The translations under genes were made by a program, and so were the position numbers. From assembly GCA_030671095.1 (NCBI GenBank), contig DAOVAK010000224.1, forward strand, positions 1 to 5,545: a DNA stretch of 5,545 nucleotides, read 5' to 3'. This DNA comes from Deltaproteobacteria bacterium (lineage in GTDB: Bacteria; Desulfobacterota; DSM-4660; Desulfatiglandales; HGW-15). Positions 1-5,375 of the stretch are shown piece by piece. The notes below the pieces were generated by a model. The model made no database searches, was not told the origin of the DNA, and worked only from the letters and a program-made list of their open reading frames with translations. Numbering within the stretch: the stretch's first letter is position 1; every line of letters starts with the position of its first letter.

Positions 1-7
1 AAAATGG

Positions 8-132
8 GACGGCAAAGTAAAAAGCTCCAAATGCAAGGCTTGCGAATCTTGAGGAATGAGGCGTACTTACAGTACGCCGCAATGACGAAAGATGAAGCGT
101 AACGCAGCAGTTGGACTTTTTACGAAGCCGTC
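8..132. repeat. Palindromic element with 22-23 bp terminal inverted repeats (MITE/REP-like)
   Basis: The ends of this 125-bp stretch are inverted copies of each other. The left end (8-30) begins gacggc, then aaagtaaaaagctccaa. The reverse complement of the right end (111-132) reads gacggc, then ttcgtaaaaagtccaa, so there are only a few mismatches and a one-base gap. Inside lie a perfect 8-bp hairpin with a 3-nt loop (60-67 with 71-78, ggcgtact/agtacgcc) and two small self-complementary motifs, gcaaggcttgc (33-43) and gcgtaacgc (98-106). No convincing ORF lies inside and no clear target-site duplication is visible, so it looks like a non-autonomous or REP/BIME-type dispersed repeat. It ends 14 nt before the mtgA start, so it probably forms part of the mtgA leader. 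The inverted repeats are directly visible; calling it dispersed or mobile is an inference. Confidence 0.7.
60..78. repeat. Perfect 8-bp hairpin inside the palindromic element
   Basis: ggcgtact (60-67) and agtacgcc (71-78) are exact reverse complements around a tac loop. No T-run follows, so it is not a standard intrinsic terminator. It more likely forms the central cruciform or RNA hairpin of the surrounding repeat. Confidence 0.7.
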
Positions 133-146
133 AAGAGTGATGTAAA

Positions 147-860
147 TTGTCTCGGCATAAGAAGCAAAAGCCCATCAGGGGGAAAATAAGGAGGGCTTGG
201 AGACTCTTTCTGAAATTTCTCTTCATCCTCATTATCTTAACAATATCTCAGGTTCTCCTTCTGAGGTTTTTCAATCCACCCTTTACGGCCAGAACGGCTT
301 GGTTCTGGTTCGGAAACAAGCTCGCCATGGGCCATGATGAAAGGCCCCTCTATGACTGGCGGCAGCTGAAAAAAATCTCTCCACATCTTAGGAAGGCGGT
401 CCTGGCAGGCGAGGACCAAAGATTTTTGTCCCACCACGGATTTGATTTCATCGAGATGAATGAGGCCTTTTGGGATATCCTCACAGAAAGGGGGACAAGG
501 GGGGCGAGTACCATCAGCATGCAAGCGGCCAGGACAGTCTTTTTGTGGCGTGGCAGAAGTTGGTCGAGAAAATTGGCTGAGGCCTATTATACACTCCTTA
601 TCGAATTGTTTTGGAGCAAAAGGAGAATTCTTGAGATATACCTTAATACGGTGGACTGGGGTAAGGGAGTTATGGGGGCTGAGGCCGCGTCAAGGAATTA
701 CTTCCGAAGGTCTTCATCCCGGATCACGGCCACTCAAGCGGCGCTGCTGGCAGCCGTTCTTCCCAATCCCCGAAAATGGTCGCCAGTCGACCCAAGTGGA
801 TATGTGGAAGAGAGAAAGCGAAGAATTATGCGAGATATGCCAAAAATGCCACTCCTGTGA
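147..860 (+). CDS. mtgA: Monofunctional biosynthetic peptidoglycan transglycosylase (GT51)
   Basis: Inner-membrane enzyme that polymerises lipid II into glycan strands on the periplasmic face without a transpeptidase domain. The 237-aa length matches the family (E. coli MtgA is 242 aa). A basic N-terminus (residues 1-18) is followed by one membrane anchor (about 19-41) and then the GT51 domain. All GT51 motifs are visible: GEDQRFLSHHGFD (88-100) with catalytic Glu89, RGASTISMQ (118-126), RKLAE (141-145) with the second catalytic Glu145, KRRILEIYLN (158-167), and LAAVLPNPRKWSP (201-213). The DWGKGVMGAEAA stretch (170-181) is typical of MtgA rather than of bifunctional PBPs. The start is TTG at 147: an in-frame TGA at 138-140 rules out anything further upstream, and the next ATG (residue 61) would lose the anchor. 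The Shine-Dalgarno is weak (aagag at 133-137). The gene starts 14 nt after a palindromic repeat. Function is confident; the exact start is slightly less so. Confidence 0.95.
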   Translation: MSRHKKQKPIRGKIRRAWRLFLKFLFILIILTISQVLLLRFFNPPFTARTAWFWFGNKLAMGHDERPLYDWRQLKKISPHLRKAVLAGEDQRFLSHHGFDFIEMNEAFWDILTERGTRGASTISMQAARTVFLWRGRSWSRKLAEAYYTLLIELFWSKRRILEIYLNTVDWGKGVMGAEAASRNYFRRSSSRITATQAALLAAVLPNPRKWSPVDPSGYVEERKRRIMRDMPKMPLL

Positions 861-925
861 CGATTCGGAATTCTAACAAGTTGGGTGATCAAGGATGTTG
901 ATGCGTGATTCATATACGACTTGTC

Positions 926-1236
926 TGGAGTACTGGAGTGGTGGCCTGCCCTGGCGCGACGCGGCTGGATATCAGCAAGATCGTAGTTTTCTTGCAAAAT
1001 TCTATGTTAAATACTCGATTTGCCATGCCAGGTCTGGGCCAGGGAGTAATGGAGTAATGAATAGCAACGAATGATAGAATACCTTTAGACCCAATACTCC
1101 AGTGCTCCAATACTCCCTGGCCCAGACCTGGCACTGTAAATTGGATTCTTAATATTGAGTTCTAGAAGAAACTCTTACCCTATTTCTAATACCCAGGCAC
1201 GTCGCGCCAGGGCGGGCCATTACTCCCATATTGGAG
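926..1236. repeat. Long imperfect palindrome: two inverted copies of a ~120-bp unit
   Basis: This fills most of the non-coding gap between mtgA and the sensor kinase. The left copy (about 926-1048) and the reverse complement of the right copy (about 1111-1236) align along their whole length. The outer block 942-961 matches 1200-1219 in inverted orientation over 20 nt with one mismatch (core gccctggcgcgacg). An AT-rich middle (about 965-1020 against 1140-1195) is diverged but still alignable, and the inner block is a perfect 23-bp match. The loop is about 62 nt (1049-1110). Two neighbouring insertions of one repeat in opposite orientation, or a single large hairpin-forming element, would both give this pattern. 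No ORF with protein character lies within. The right edge reaches into the possible TTG start (1231) of the downstream kinase. Confidence 0.75.
1026..1133. repeat. Perfect 23-bp inner inverted repeat with 62-nt loop
   Basis: Positions 1026-1048 (tgccaggtctgggcc then agggagta) and 1111-1133 are exact reverse complements. The similarity continues into the loop: after one mismatch, tggag (1050-1054) pairs with ctcca (1105-1109). It is far longer and more GC-rich than a usual intrinsic terminator stem and has no adjacent T-tract, but if transcribed it would form a very stable hairpin between mtgA and the kinase gene. Confidence 0.85.
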
Positions 1237-1254
1237 CGAAGCGACGTTAAGTTT

Positions 1255-3480
1255 ATGATCCGACCTATCACCGACAAAATCAAAAGCATAGGCCTGAAAT
1301 GGAAGATCTTGATCCCCTTTCTCTGCTTTGCCTTTGCAGGAACCATCATTCTCTCCTACATCGGCTTAACCTCCCAACAAAGGCTTATTAAAAAGGAGGA
1401 GAAAGAGGGGATGATGCACTTTTACCGTCTTTTTTTGGAGGAGGTGAATCGTAAAGGGACGGAAGCCCTCTCTTTGGCCACAATGATCGCAGAGAACCCG
1501 GAAGTACAGAGTCTCCTGGCTGAAAGAGAGAGGCAAGCCCTTAATGCATTGCTCGTTCAGACCTACGTCCAGATGAAGATGGATTTTGACATAGAGCAGT
1601 TTCATTTTCATATACCCCCGGCCATCTCCTTTTTACGGCTTCATCATCCGGAGCGCTTTGGAGAGGATCTGAGTGTTTACCGAAAGACCATAAGGGAAGC
1701 CATGGAGAGCCATATGGGCGTATCTGGCCTAGAGAAAGGAGAAGAAGGTTTCGGTATGCGCGGTGTGGCTCCCGTGTTCTATGGCATGGAGATGGTTGGG
1801 ACTGTGGAGATCGGGCATTCCTTTGGAGAGGCGTTTTTGAAAGGCTTTCATAGGCGCTGGGGTACGAATTTGGCCCTTTACGAAATTGGGGAGGATAATT
1901 CCTACCAGCTTTTGGCCAAAGCGGGAAGAAAATTTAAGGAGGTTCTCATCGGCCGGAAAGAGGCCGTCGTCCTTGATAAGCCAACCTTCCTCATTTTACC
2001 AGAGGATTATCCAGACAGGTCCATATTATTGGGTCCGGTGAAAAATTATACGGGAAATGTGGTGGCACTGGTGGAGATAAATTTTGATCGATCTGAAACG
2101 AGAGAGCAGCTCTCTCAGACGAGACACCTGATGGTCCTTGTGGGATTCATAGCCGTTGCGGTCTCCTTTATCCTCACCTTTCTGGTGGCCTCTTTGCTTA
2201 CCAAGCCCATAAAGGAGATTGTGAAGCAGGCGCGGGATATCGCCGAGGAACGAAGGGAGAGCAGGCTGGAGTCCAGACCGATGGATGAGATTGGCAACCT
2301 GACTCAGGCCCTGAATGTCATGCTGGATTCCTTAAAAAAGAGACGACTGAAAATCGAAGAACACGCCAGAACCTTGGAAAGGAGAGTTCAGGAGAGGACC
2401 GCCGCTTTATTAGCCTCTGAGGAAAAATACCGAACACTCGTGGAAAATGTTCCCCTTATCGTCTATAGAGTGCTCGAAGACGGTACCACGGAATTCATAA
2501 ACTCATACCTGACAGAGAGCCTGGGCTATACGATTGAGGAGGCTGTGCGTGATAAGAACTTCTGGCAGGAGAAGATCTGTGGAGAAGGCTTAGAGGATCA
2601 TAAAGATATGTTTAGAGTCTGTTTTCAGGATGGAGAAGAATGCCGTGTCCAAAGACCGGTGAGGCACAAAGACGGCCGCCTCCTGACCTTTATTGACCAT
2701 GCCATGCCTGCCAGGGATGAGGAAGGCAGAATAAAATGGATAGACGGCATTATGATAGATATCTCCCAGCTGAAAAGACTCCAGGAAATGGCGCTGCGGA
2801 CCGAGGAGATCAGAATCCTGGGGGAGATATCCGCCCGCGTCGCCCATGAGATTAGAAACCCTCTGGTCACGACTGGTGGGTTTTCTCGTAGACTCCGCGA
2901 TTCCCTGCCGGAAAAGGATCCTCATCGTCGGTTGGCTCAGGTCATCGTGGAAGAGGTGGCCCGGATGGAGAATTTCTTGAAAATACTCCTTAGCTCCATA
3001 AAGCCCTTTGACCTCTCTGTAACGGAAGTGGATCTGAATGATCTGCTCAGATCCGGCGTGATGAAACAGGACGACCTCTTAAAATCGAAAGGTATCAGGG
3101 TTGTGGAGGAGCTCTCACCAGGTGTTCCGCTAATTCAGGGGGATGAAGAGAAGTTGACCCAGGCCTTTGAAAGCGTCTTGAAACATGCCATGGTCTCAAT
3201 GCCTGAGGGAGAGCGTCTTTTCCTTTCCACGACGCAAATGGATGACAATGTGGTTATCACATTAAGGCACAAGGTTTCCCATATGTCAGACGAGGACCTG
3301 GAGCAGTTCTTTTTCCCCCACATTGAAGAGGAGCCGGAGTCGACCGTGTTGGATCTGCCCCTTTCAAGAATCATTATTCACCGCCATGGCGGGAAAGTGG
3401 ACCTCCATCCGGAGGAGGAGAACATCCTCACCATGAAGATTGAGTTTCCCCTAAAGGGAGCTGTGGATGGCGGTGGGTAG
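1255..3480 (+). CDS. Membrane sensor histidine kinase (dCache-HAMP-PAS-HisKA) with degenerate ATPase domain
   Basis: Two-component sensor; numbering is from ATG 1255 (741 aa). TM1 is about 16-38. A periplasmic double-Cache domain resembling dCache_3 spans about 39-290 and carries the signature HFHIPPAISFLRLHHPERFG (117-136). TM2 is about 291-315, HAMP 316-363, a coiled coil 364-389, PAS about 390-508, and HisKA about 512-577 with an intact H-box AHEIRNPL and phospho-acceptor His531. The C-terminal HATPase_c-like region (about 592-733) keeps the fold pattern but not the nucleotide motifs. The N-box asparagines are Ser640 and His644, the G1 DxGxG is replaced around RHKVSHMS (671-678), and the G2 GxGLGL is replaced by STVLDL (696-701). 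Autophosphorylation is therefore doubtful. ATG 1255 is preferred; an in-frame TTG at 1231 adds 8 residues but lies inside the upstream palindrome and has no Shine-Dalgarno. The ligand is unknown. No response regulator is adjacent. Confidence 0.9.
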   Translation: MIRPITDKIKSIGLKWKILIPFLCFAFAGTIILSYIGLTSQQRLIKKEEKEGMMHFYRLFLEEVNRKGTEALSLATMIAENPEVQSLLAERERQALNALLVQTYVQMKMDFDIEQFHFHIPPAISFLRLHHPERFGEDLSVYRKTIREAMESHMGVSGLEKGEEGFGMRGVAPVFYGMEMVGTVEIGHSFGEAFLKGFHRRWGTNLALYEIGEDNSYQLLAKAGRKFKEVLIGRKEAVVLDKPTFLILPEDYPDRSILLGPVKNYTGNVVALVEINFDRSETREQLSQTRHLMVLVGFIAVAVSFILTFLVASLLTKPIKEIVKQARDIAEERRESRLESRPMDEIGNLTQALNVMLDSLKKRRLKIEEHARTLERRVQERTAALLASEEKYRTLVENVPLIVYRVLEDGTTEFINSYLTESLGYTIEEAVRDKNFWQEKICGEGLEDHKDMFRVCFQDGEECRVQRPVRHKDGRLLTFIDHAMPARDEEGRIKWIDGIMIDISQLKRLQEMALRTEEIRILGEISARVAHEIRNPLVTTGGFSRRLRDSLPEKDPHRRLAQVIVEEVARMENFLKILLSSIKPFDLSVTEVDLNDLLRSGVMKQDDLLKSKGIRVVEELSPGVPLIQGDEEKLTQAFESVLKHAMVSMPEGERLFLSTTQMDDNVVITLRHKVSHMSDEDLEQFFFPHIEEEPESTVLDLPLSRIIIHRHGGKVDLHPEEENILTMKIEFPLKGAVDGGG

Positions 3481-3484
3481 TGTT

Positions 3485-3670
3485 TTAGGTGGCGCTCAGA
3501 CCCATTGTAGGGGGATCCGTAGAAGGGGCGGGATTTTTGTCTTGGACTAAAACCCTGAGGTATGAGATATACTCTTTGCAATCGTCTTTCAAGTCACATT
3601 TTGCTTGGCAGATTCGAACGTCCATGCGAGGATTATTTCTCTTTTTACGACAGACGATGTAATTGGACAT
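3485..3670 (-). CDS. Small four-cysteine protein, putative metal-binding, unknown function
   Basis: Predicted 61-aa protein starting MSNYIVCRKK. Its four cysteines (7, 21, 25, 31) are spaced C-x13-C-x3-C-x5-C, the middle part reading ICQAKCDLKDDCKEY, and a basic segment (8-15) follows Cys7. This suggests a small zinc or Fe-S binding domain. The tail after about residue 44 is Pro/Ser/Thr-rich and probably disordered. The case for a real gene is strong: TAAGGAG (3683-3677) sits 6 nt before the ATG, and a perfect-consensus sigma70 promoter lies just upstream. An ATG 21 nt further upstream (3691) is in frame but lies ahead of this Shine-Dalgarno, so 3670 is preferred. The gene converges on the kinase gene with 4 nt between the stops. 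I recall similar short CxxxCxxxxxC proteins from sulfate-reducer-type genomes but cannot name a family, so no function is assigned. Confidence 0.72.
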   Translation of the reverse strand: MSNYIVCRKKRNNPRMDVRICQAKCDLKDDCKEYISYLRVLVQDKNPAPSTDPPTMGLSAT

Positions 3671-3676
3671 CAACGG

Positions 3677-3683
3677 CTCCTTA
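3677..3683 (-). promoter_or_regulatory. Strong ribosome binding site for the small Cys protein
   Basis: The minus strand reads TAAGGAG, then ccgttg, then ATG. This is a near-perfect anti-SD complement at an optimal 6-nt spacing. It fixes the start at 3670 and is the best Shine-Dalgarno in the window. Confidence 0.8.
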
Positions 3684-3690
3684 GTGCTCA

Positions 3691-3841
3691 AGTGATAGAT
3701 TTATAGTATTTAATTATATTCTAATTATAATTTATTATATAGAAAATATATTAATATGTCAATAATTACTACACCGCATGTGAAAATATTTCATAACTTC
3801 ACCTTCGATCCTGCTCAACGAAGTAAGCGGGGTGGATTCTC
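3691..3841. promoter_or_regulatory. AT-rich divergent intergenic region
   Basis: This stretch separates the minus-strand small gene from plsC on the plus strand. Positions about 3698-3770 are almost entirely A and T, as expected of an easily melted, bent promoter region. On the plus strand a TATAAT (3726-3731) has only a poor -35 partner (ttatag, 3701-3706, 19-nt spacing), so the plsC promoter is not firmly placed. A short symmetric motif, tgaaa-ata-tttca (3781-3793), lies about 50 nt before plsC and could be an operator, with low confidence. The ggggtgga at 3829-3836 is a fair Shine-Dalgarno for plsC. Confidence 0.5.
3734..3762 (-). promoter_or_regulatory. Perfect-consensus sigma70 promoter on the minus strand
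   Basis: Read on the minus strand, TTGACA (3762-3757) is followed by exactly 17 nt and then TATAAT (3739-3734). Transcription would start near 3727 and give a 5' leader of about 57 nt before the ATG at 3670. The surrounding region is very AT-rich, so a TATAAT by chance is cheap, but an exact -35 hexamer at the ideal spacing, aimed at a gene with a strong RBS, is convincing. It predicts high, largely constitutive transcription unless a regulator acts on it. Confidence 0.7.
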
Positions 3842-4552
3842 ATGCTCAGATTTTTCTTTCTGAATGCCTTTATTGCCATCATTTCCATTATTTTTTGTGT
3901 TTGGGCCATTATTCTATCAATTTTTGATAAGAGGGGAACATTGTCGCATTTCTACGCGGCCGTCCCGTGGGCAAAAATAATCCTTTGGGTGTGTGGTGCA
4001 CGGGTGAAAGTCCATGGGCAGGAGAATGTGGATCGTGATGAGCCGCGAATTTACTTCTCAAACCACCAGAGTTACTTCGACATTTTTGCCCTGCTTGCCT
4101 ATCTCCCTGCGGATTTCAAATTTATACTAAAGCAGGAGTTGATGAGGATACCTCTATTCGGTTTTGCCATGAAGCGGGCAAGGTATATCGCCATTGATAG
4201 AGAGGAACCCAGAAAAGCAGTGAAGAGTATAAATGAGGCAGCGAATAAAATAAAAGAGGGCTCTTCCATGCTTGTTTTCCCTGAGGGGACTCGGAGTGCG
4301 GATGGCAAGCTTCAGCCATTTAAGACGGGTGGATTCCGTCTGGCCCTGAAGGCCGGTTGTGACGTGGTCCCTGTGGCCATAACCAACAGCCGCAACATTG
4401 TTCCAAAGAAAAGCCTAAAAATCAATAAGGGCACTATTGCCATGAACATCGGGACGCCCATTTCAGTCAAAGATTACACCAAGAAAGATATGGACAAATT
4501 GATGGCTCAGGTGAGAGAAGCTATCTTGAACCAGATGGGGGAGAGCAATTGA
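3842..4552 (+). CDS. plsC: 1-acyl-sn-glycerol-3-phosphate acyltransferase (PlsC family)
   Basis: Transfers an acyl group to lysophosphatidic acid to make phosphatidic acid, the precursor of membrane phospholipids, at the inner membrane. The 236 aa fit the family (about 200-250). An N-terminal hydrophobic segment (about 4-27) is followed by the acyltransferase domain. Motif I NHQSYFD has the catalytic His75 and Asp80 (HX4D). Motif II is around GFAMKRARYIAIDR (107-120). Motif III FPEGTR (146-151) binds the glycerol phosphate. Motif IV VVPVAI (175-180) is also present. The ATG at 3842 has the G-rich ribosome binding site ggggtgga 5 nt upstream. The stop codon overlaps the next gene's TTG start (TTGA), so the two are translationally coupled. 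Other LPLAT-family substrates (e.g. lyso-ornithine lipid) cannot be excluded, but the motifs are classical PlsC. Confidence 0.92.
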   Translation: MLRFFFLNAFIAIISIIFCVWAIILSIFDKRGTLSHFYAAVPWAKIILWVCGARVKVHGQENVDRDEPRIYFSNHQSYFDIFALLAYLPADFKFILKQELMRIPLFGFAMKRARYIAIDREEPRKAVKSINEAANKIKEGSSMLVFPEGTRSADGKLQPFKTGGFRLALKAGCDVVPVAITNSRNIVPKKSLKINKGTIAMNIGTPISVKDYTKKDMDKLMAQVREAILNQMGESN

Positions 4553-5340
4553 CCGCAACAAGGACAGAGAGCTTGGCCAAATATCTTGCAGGGGTTTTAT
4601 TTCTAGTAGCTCTACTCTTTATGCCTGCAGAGAAGTGTCAAGGATACGTTATCCCTGCTGAGCAACTCATCGCTTTTATGGCCAAGAATTTCTCGAAATT
4701 TCGGACATTGGTCATCATTCAGTCCACCCAACAAAAAGATGAAGAATATGAAGGGGGGGAAGAGTCCTTTATGGAGAGAATTTGGATGAAATCCCCCGAC
4801 CTTTTACGCTCCCAGGTCACGGATCATCCTATGGGCCGGGTTAAAGAACCGGATATGAGATATCGTCAGATATTAATGGCCAACAGTGCTCAAAGATTGG
4901 TGCGGCTTTTGTCAGGAATGGGTGTCAATCTTCACTCCGTTGCCTTCACACGAATGGACGACATCGTTGCCTACCGCATAGGAGATCAGGAACCTGGCCG
5001 GCCCAAGATCCTTGTTGAGAAGGATAGATTCCTTCCCCTTCTTCTCGTATACAGATCGTCAGAGCAATCCGTTCTGGAGACGATTACGGTGCAGTTTAAA
5101 GATTACAAAAAGATGGATGAGGGATGGTATCCATTTGAGATCATTTACTCCGATGGCAAAGCCTTCAAGGAGAGTTATACGATCCATACCCTGCAGGCCA
5201 ACGTGCCCATCGATCCAGCCCTTTTTGTCATGCCAAAGATAGAATCTGTACCGGATCAAGCCTCAGAGCCTGGGCAGGTCCCCGCAGAAGAGGAACGCCT
5301 CAAAGAGATTATTAAGAAATTTGAGGAAAAGTACCAATAA
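4549..5340 (+). CDS. Exported LolA-like (outer-membrane lipoprotein-sorting-type) protein
   Basis: Predicted 263-aa secreted protein. Residues 1-32 are a signal peptide (basic start, hydrophobic core LAGVLFLVALLFM, probable signal peptidase I cut near CQG-YV). Cys30 is not in a good lipobox, so a lipoprotein is unlikely. The mature part looks like the LolA/LolB-type open-barrel fold: an early strand VIIQSTQQ, RIWMKSPDLLRSQV (77-90), then DRFLPLLLVYR (159-169), VQFKDYKKMDEGWYPFEIIY (181-200), and a final SYTIHTLQANVPIDPALFVMP (209-229). The C-terminus (240-263) is charged and helical. LolA-type proteins bind lipid or lipoprotein acyl chains in the periplasm; that role here is inferred from the fold pattern only. 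The start is TTG 4549, preceded by gggggag (4537-4543) at 5-nt spacing and overlapping the plsC stop by 4 nt. Coupling to plsC supports an envelope-lipid role. Confidence 0.75.
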   Translation: MTATRTESLAKYLAGVLFLVALLFMPAEKCQGYVIPAEQLIAFMAKNFSKFRTLVIIQSTQQKDEEYEGGEESFMERIWMKSPDLLRSQVTDHPMGRVKEPDMRYRQILMANSAQRLVRLLSGMGVNLHSVAFTRMDDIVAYRIGDQEPGRPKILVEKDRFLPLLLVYRSSEQSVLETITVQFKDYKKMDEGWYPFEIIYSDGKAFKESYTIHTLQANVPIDPALFVMPKIESVPDQASEPGQVPAEEERLKEIIKKFEEKYQ

Positions 5341-5361
5341 AATCCCTTGCAGGATTTTATT
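5336..5361 (+). terminator. AT-rich hairpin overlapping the stop codon, weak terminator or attenuator candidate
   Basis: aataaaatcc (5336-5345) and ggattttatt (5352-5361) pair perfectly over 10 bp around the 6-nt loop cttgca. The hairpin includes the TAA stop (5338-5340) of the LolA-like gene. The stem has few GC pairs and the T-rich part is within the stem, so it would be a weak terminator. It may instead mark partial read-through into priA or protect an mRNA end. Confidence 0.35.
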
Positions 5362-5375
5362 AGGAGAGTCCTTGC

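Noticed and set aside
460..876. Second plus-strand open frame inside mtgA
   Set aside because: It overlaps the well-supported GT51 catalytic motifs in another frame and its translation has no protein-like features.
1026..1133. Intrinsic terminator for mtgA
   Set aside because: The 23-bp stem has a 62-nt loop and no T-tract following it, and lies over 160 nt past the stop; it is better explained as part of the larger palindrome.
910..1134. Minus-strand 74-codon open frame
   Set aside because: It is composed of the two arms of the inverted repeat and its low-complexity 8-mers, with no domain-like sequence.
926..1236. CRISPR array or tRNA/ncRNA cluster
   Set aside because: The repeats are inverted and unevenly spaced, not regular direct repeats with unique spacers; no cloverleaf or cas gene is present.
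1231..1254. Upstream TTG start for the sensor kinase, adding 8 residues
   Set aside because: It lies inside the right end of the palindromic repeat with no Shine-Dalgarno before it; ATG 1255 begins right before the basic/TM1 segment. It remains possible, since the ATG also lacks a strong RBS.
2590..2925. Minus-strand open frame opposite the PAS/HisKA region
   Set aside because: It is a shadow of the kinase gene, with no RBS and no recognisable motif.
3378..3581. Minus-strand open frame overlapping the kinase 3' end
   Set aside because: It conflicts with both the kinase and the small Cys gene, and has no Shine-Dalgarno or conserved pattern.
4549..4650. Lipoprotein signal (Cys30) in the LolA-like protein
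   Set aside because: The residues before Cys30 (PAEK) do not fit a lipobox (LAG/LSA-type before Cys), so ordinary signal peptidase I processing is preferred.
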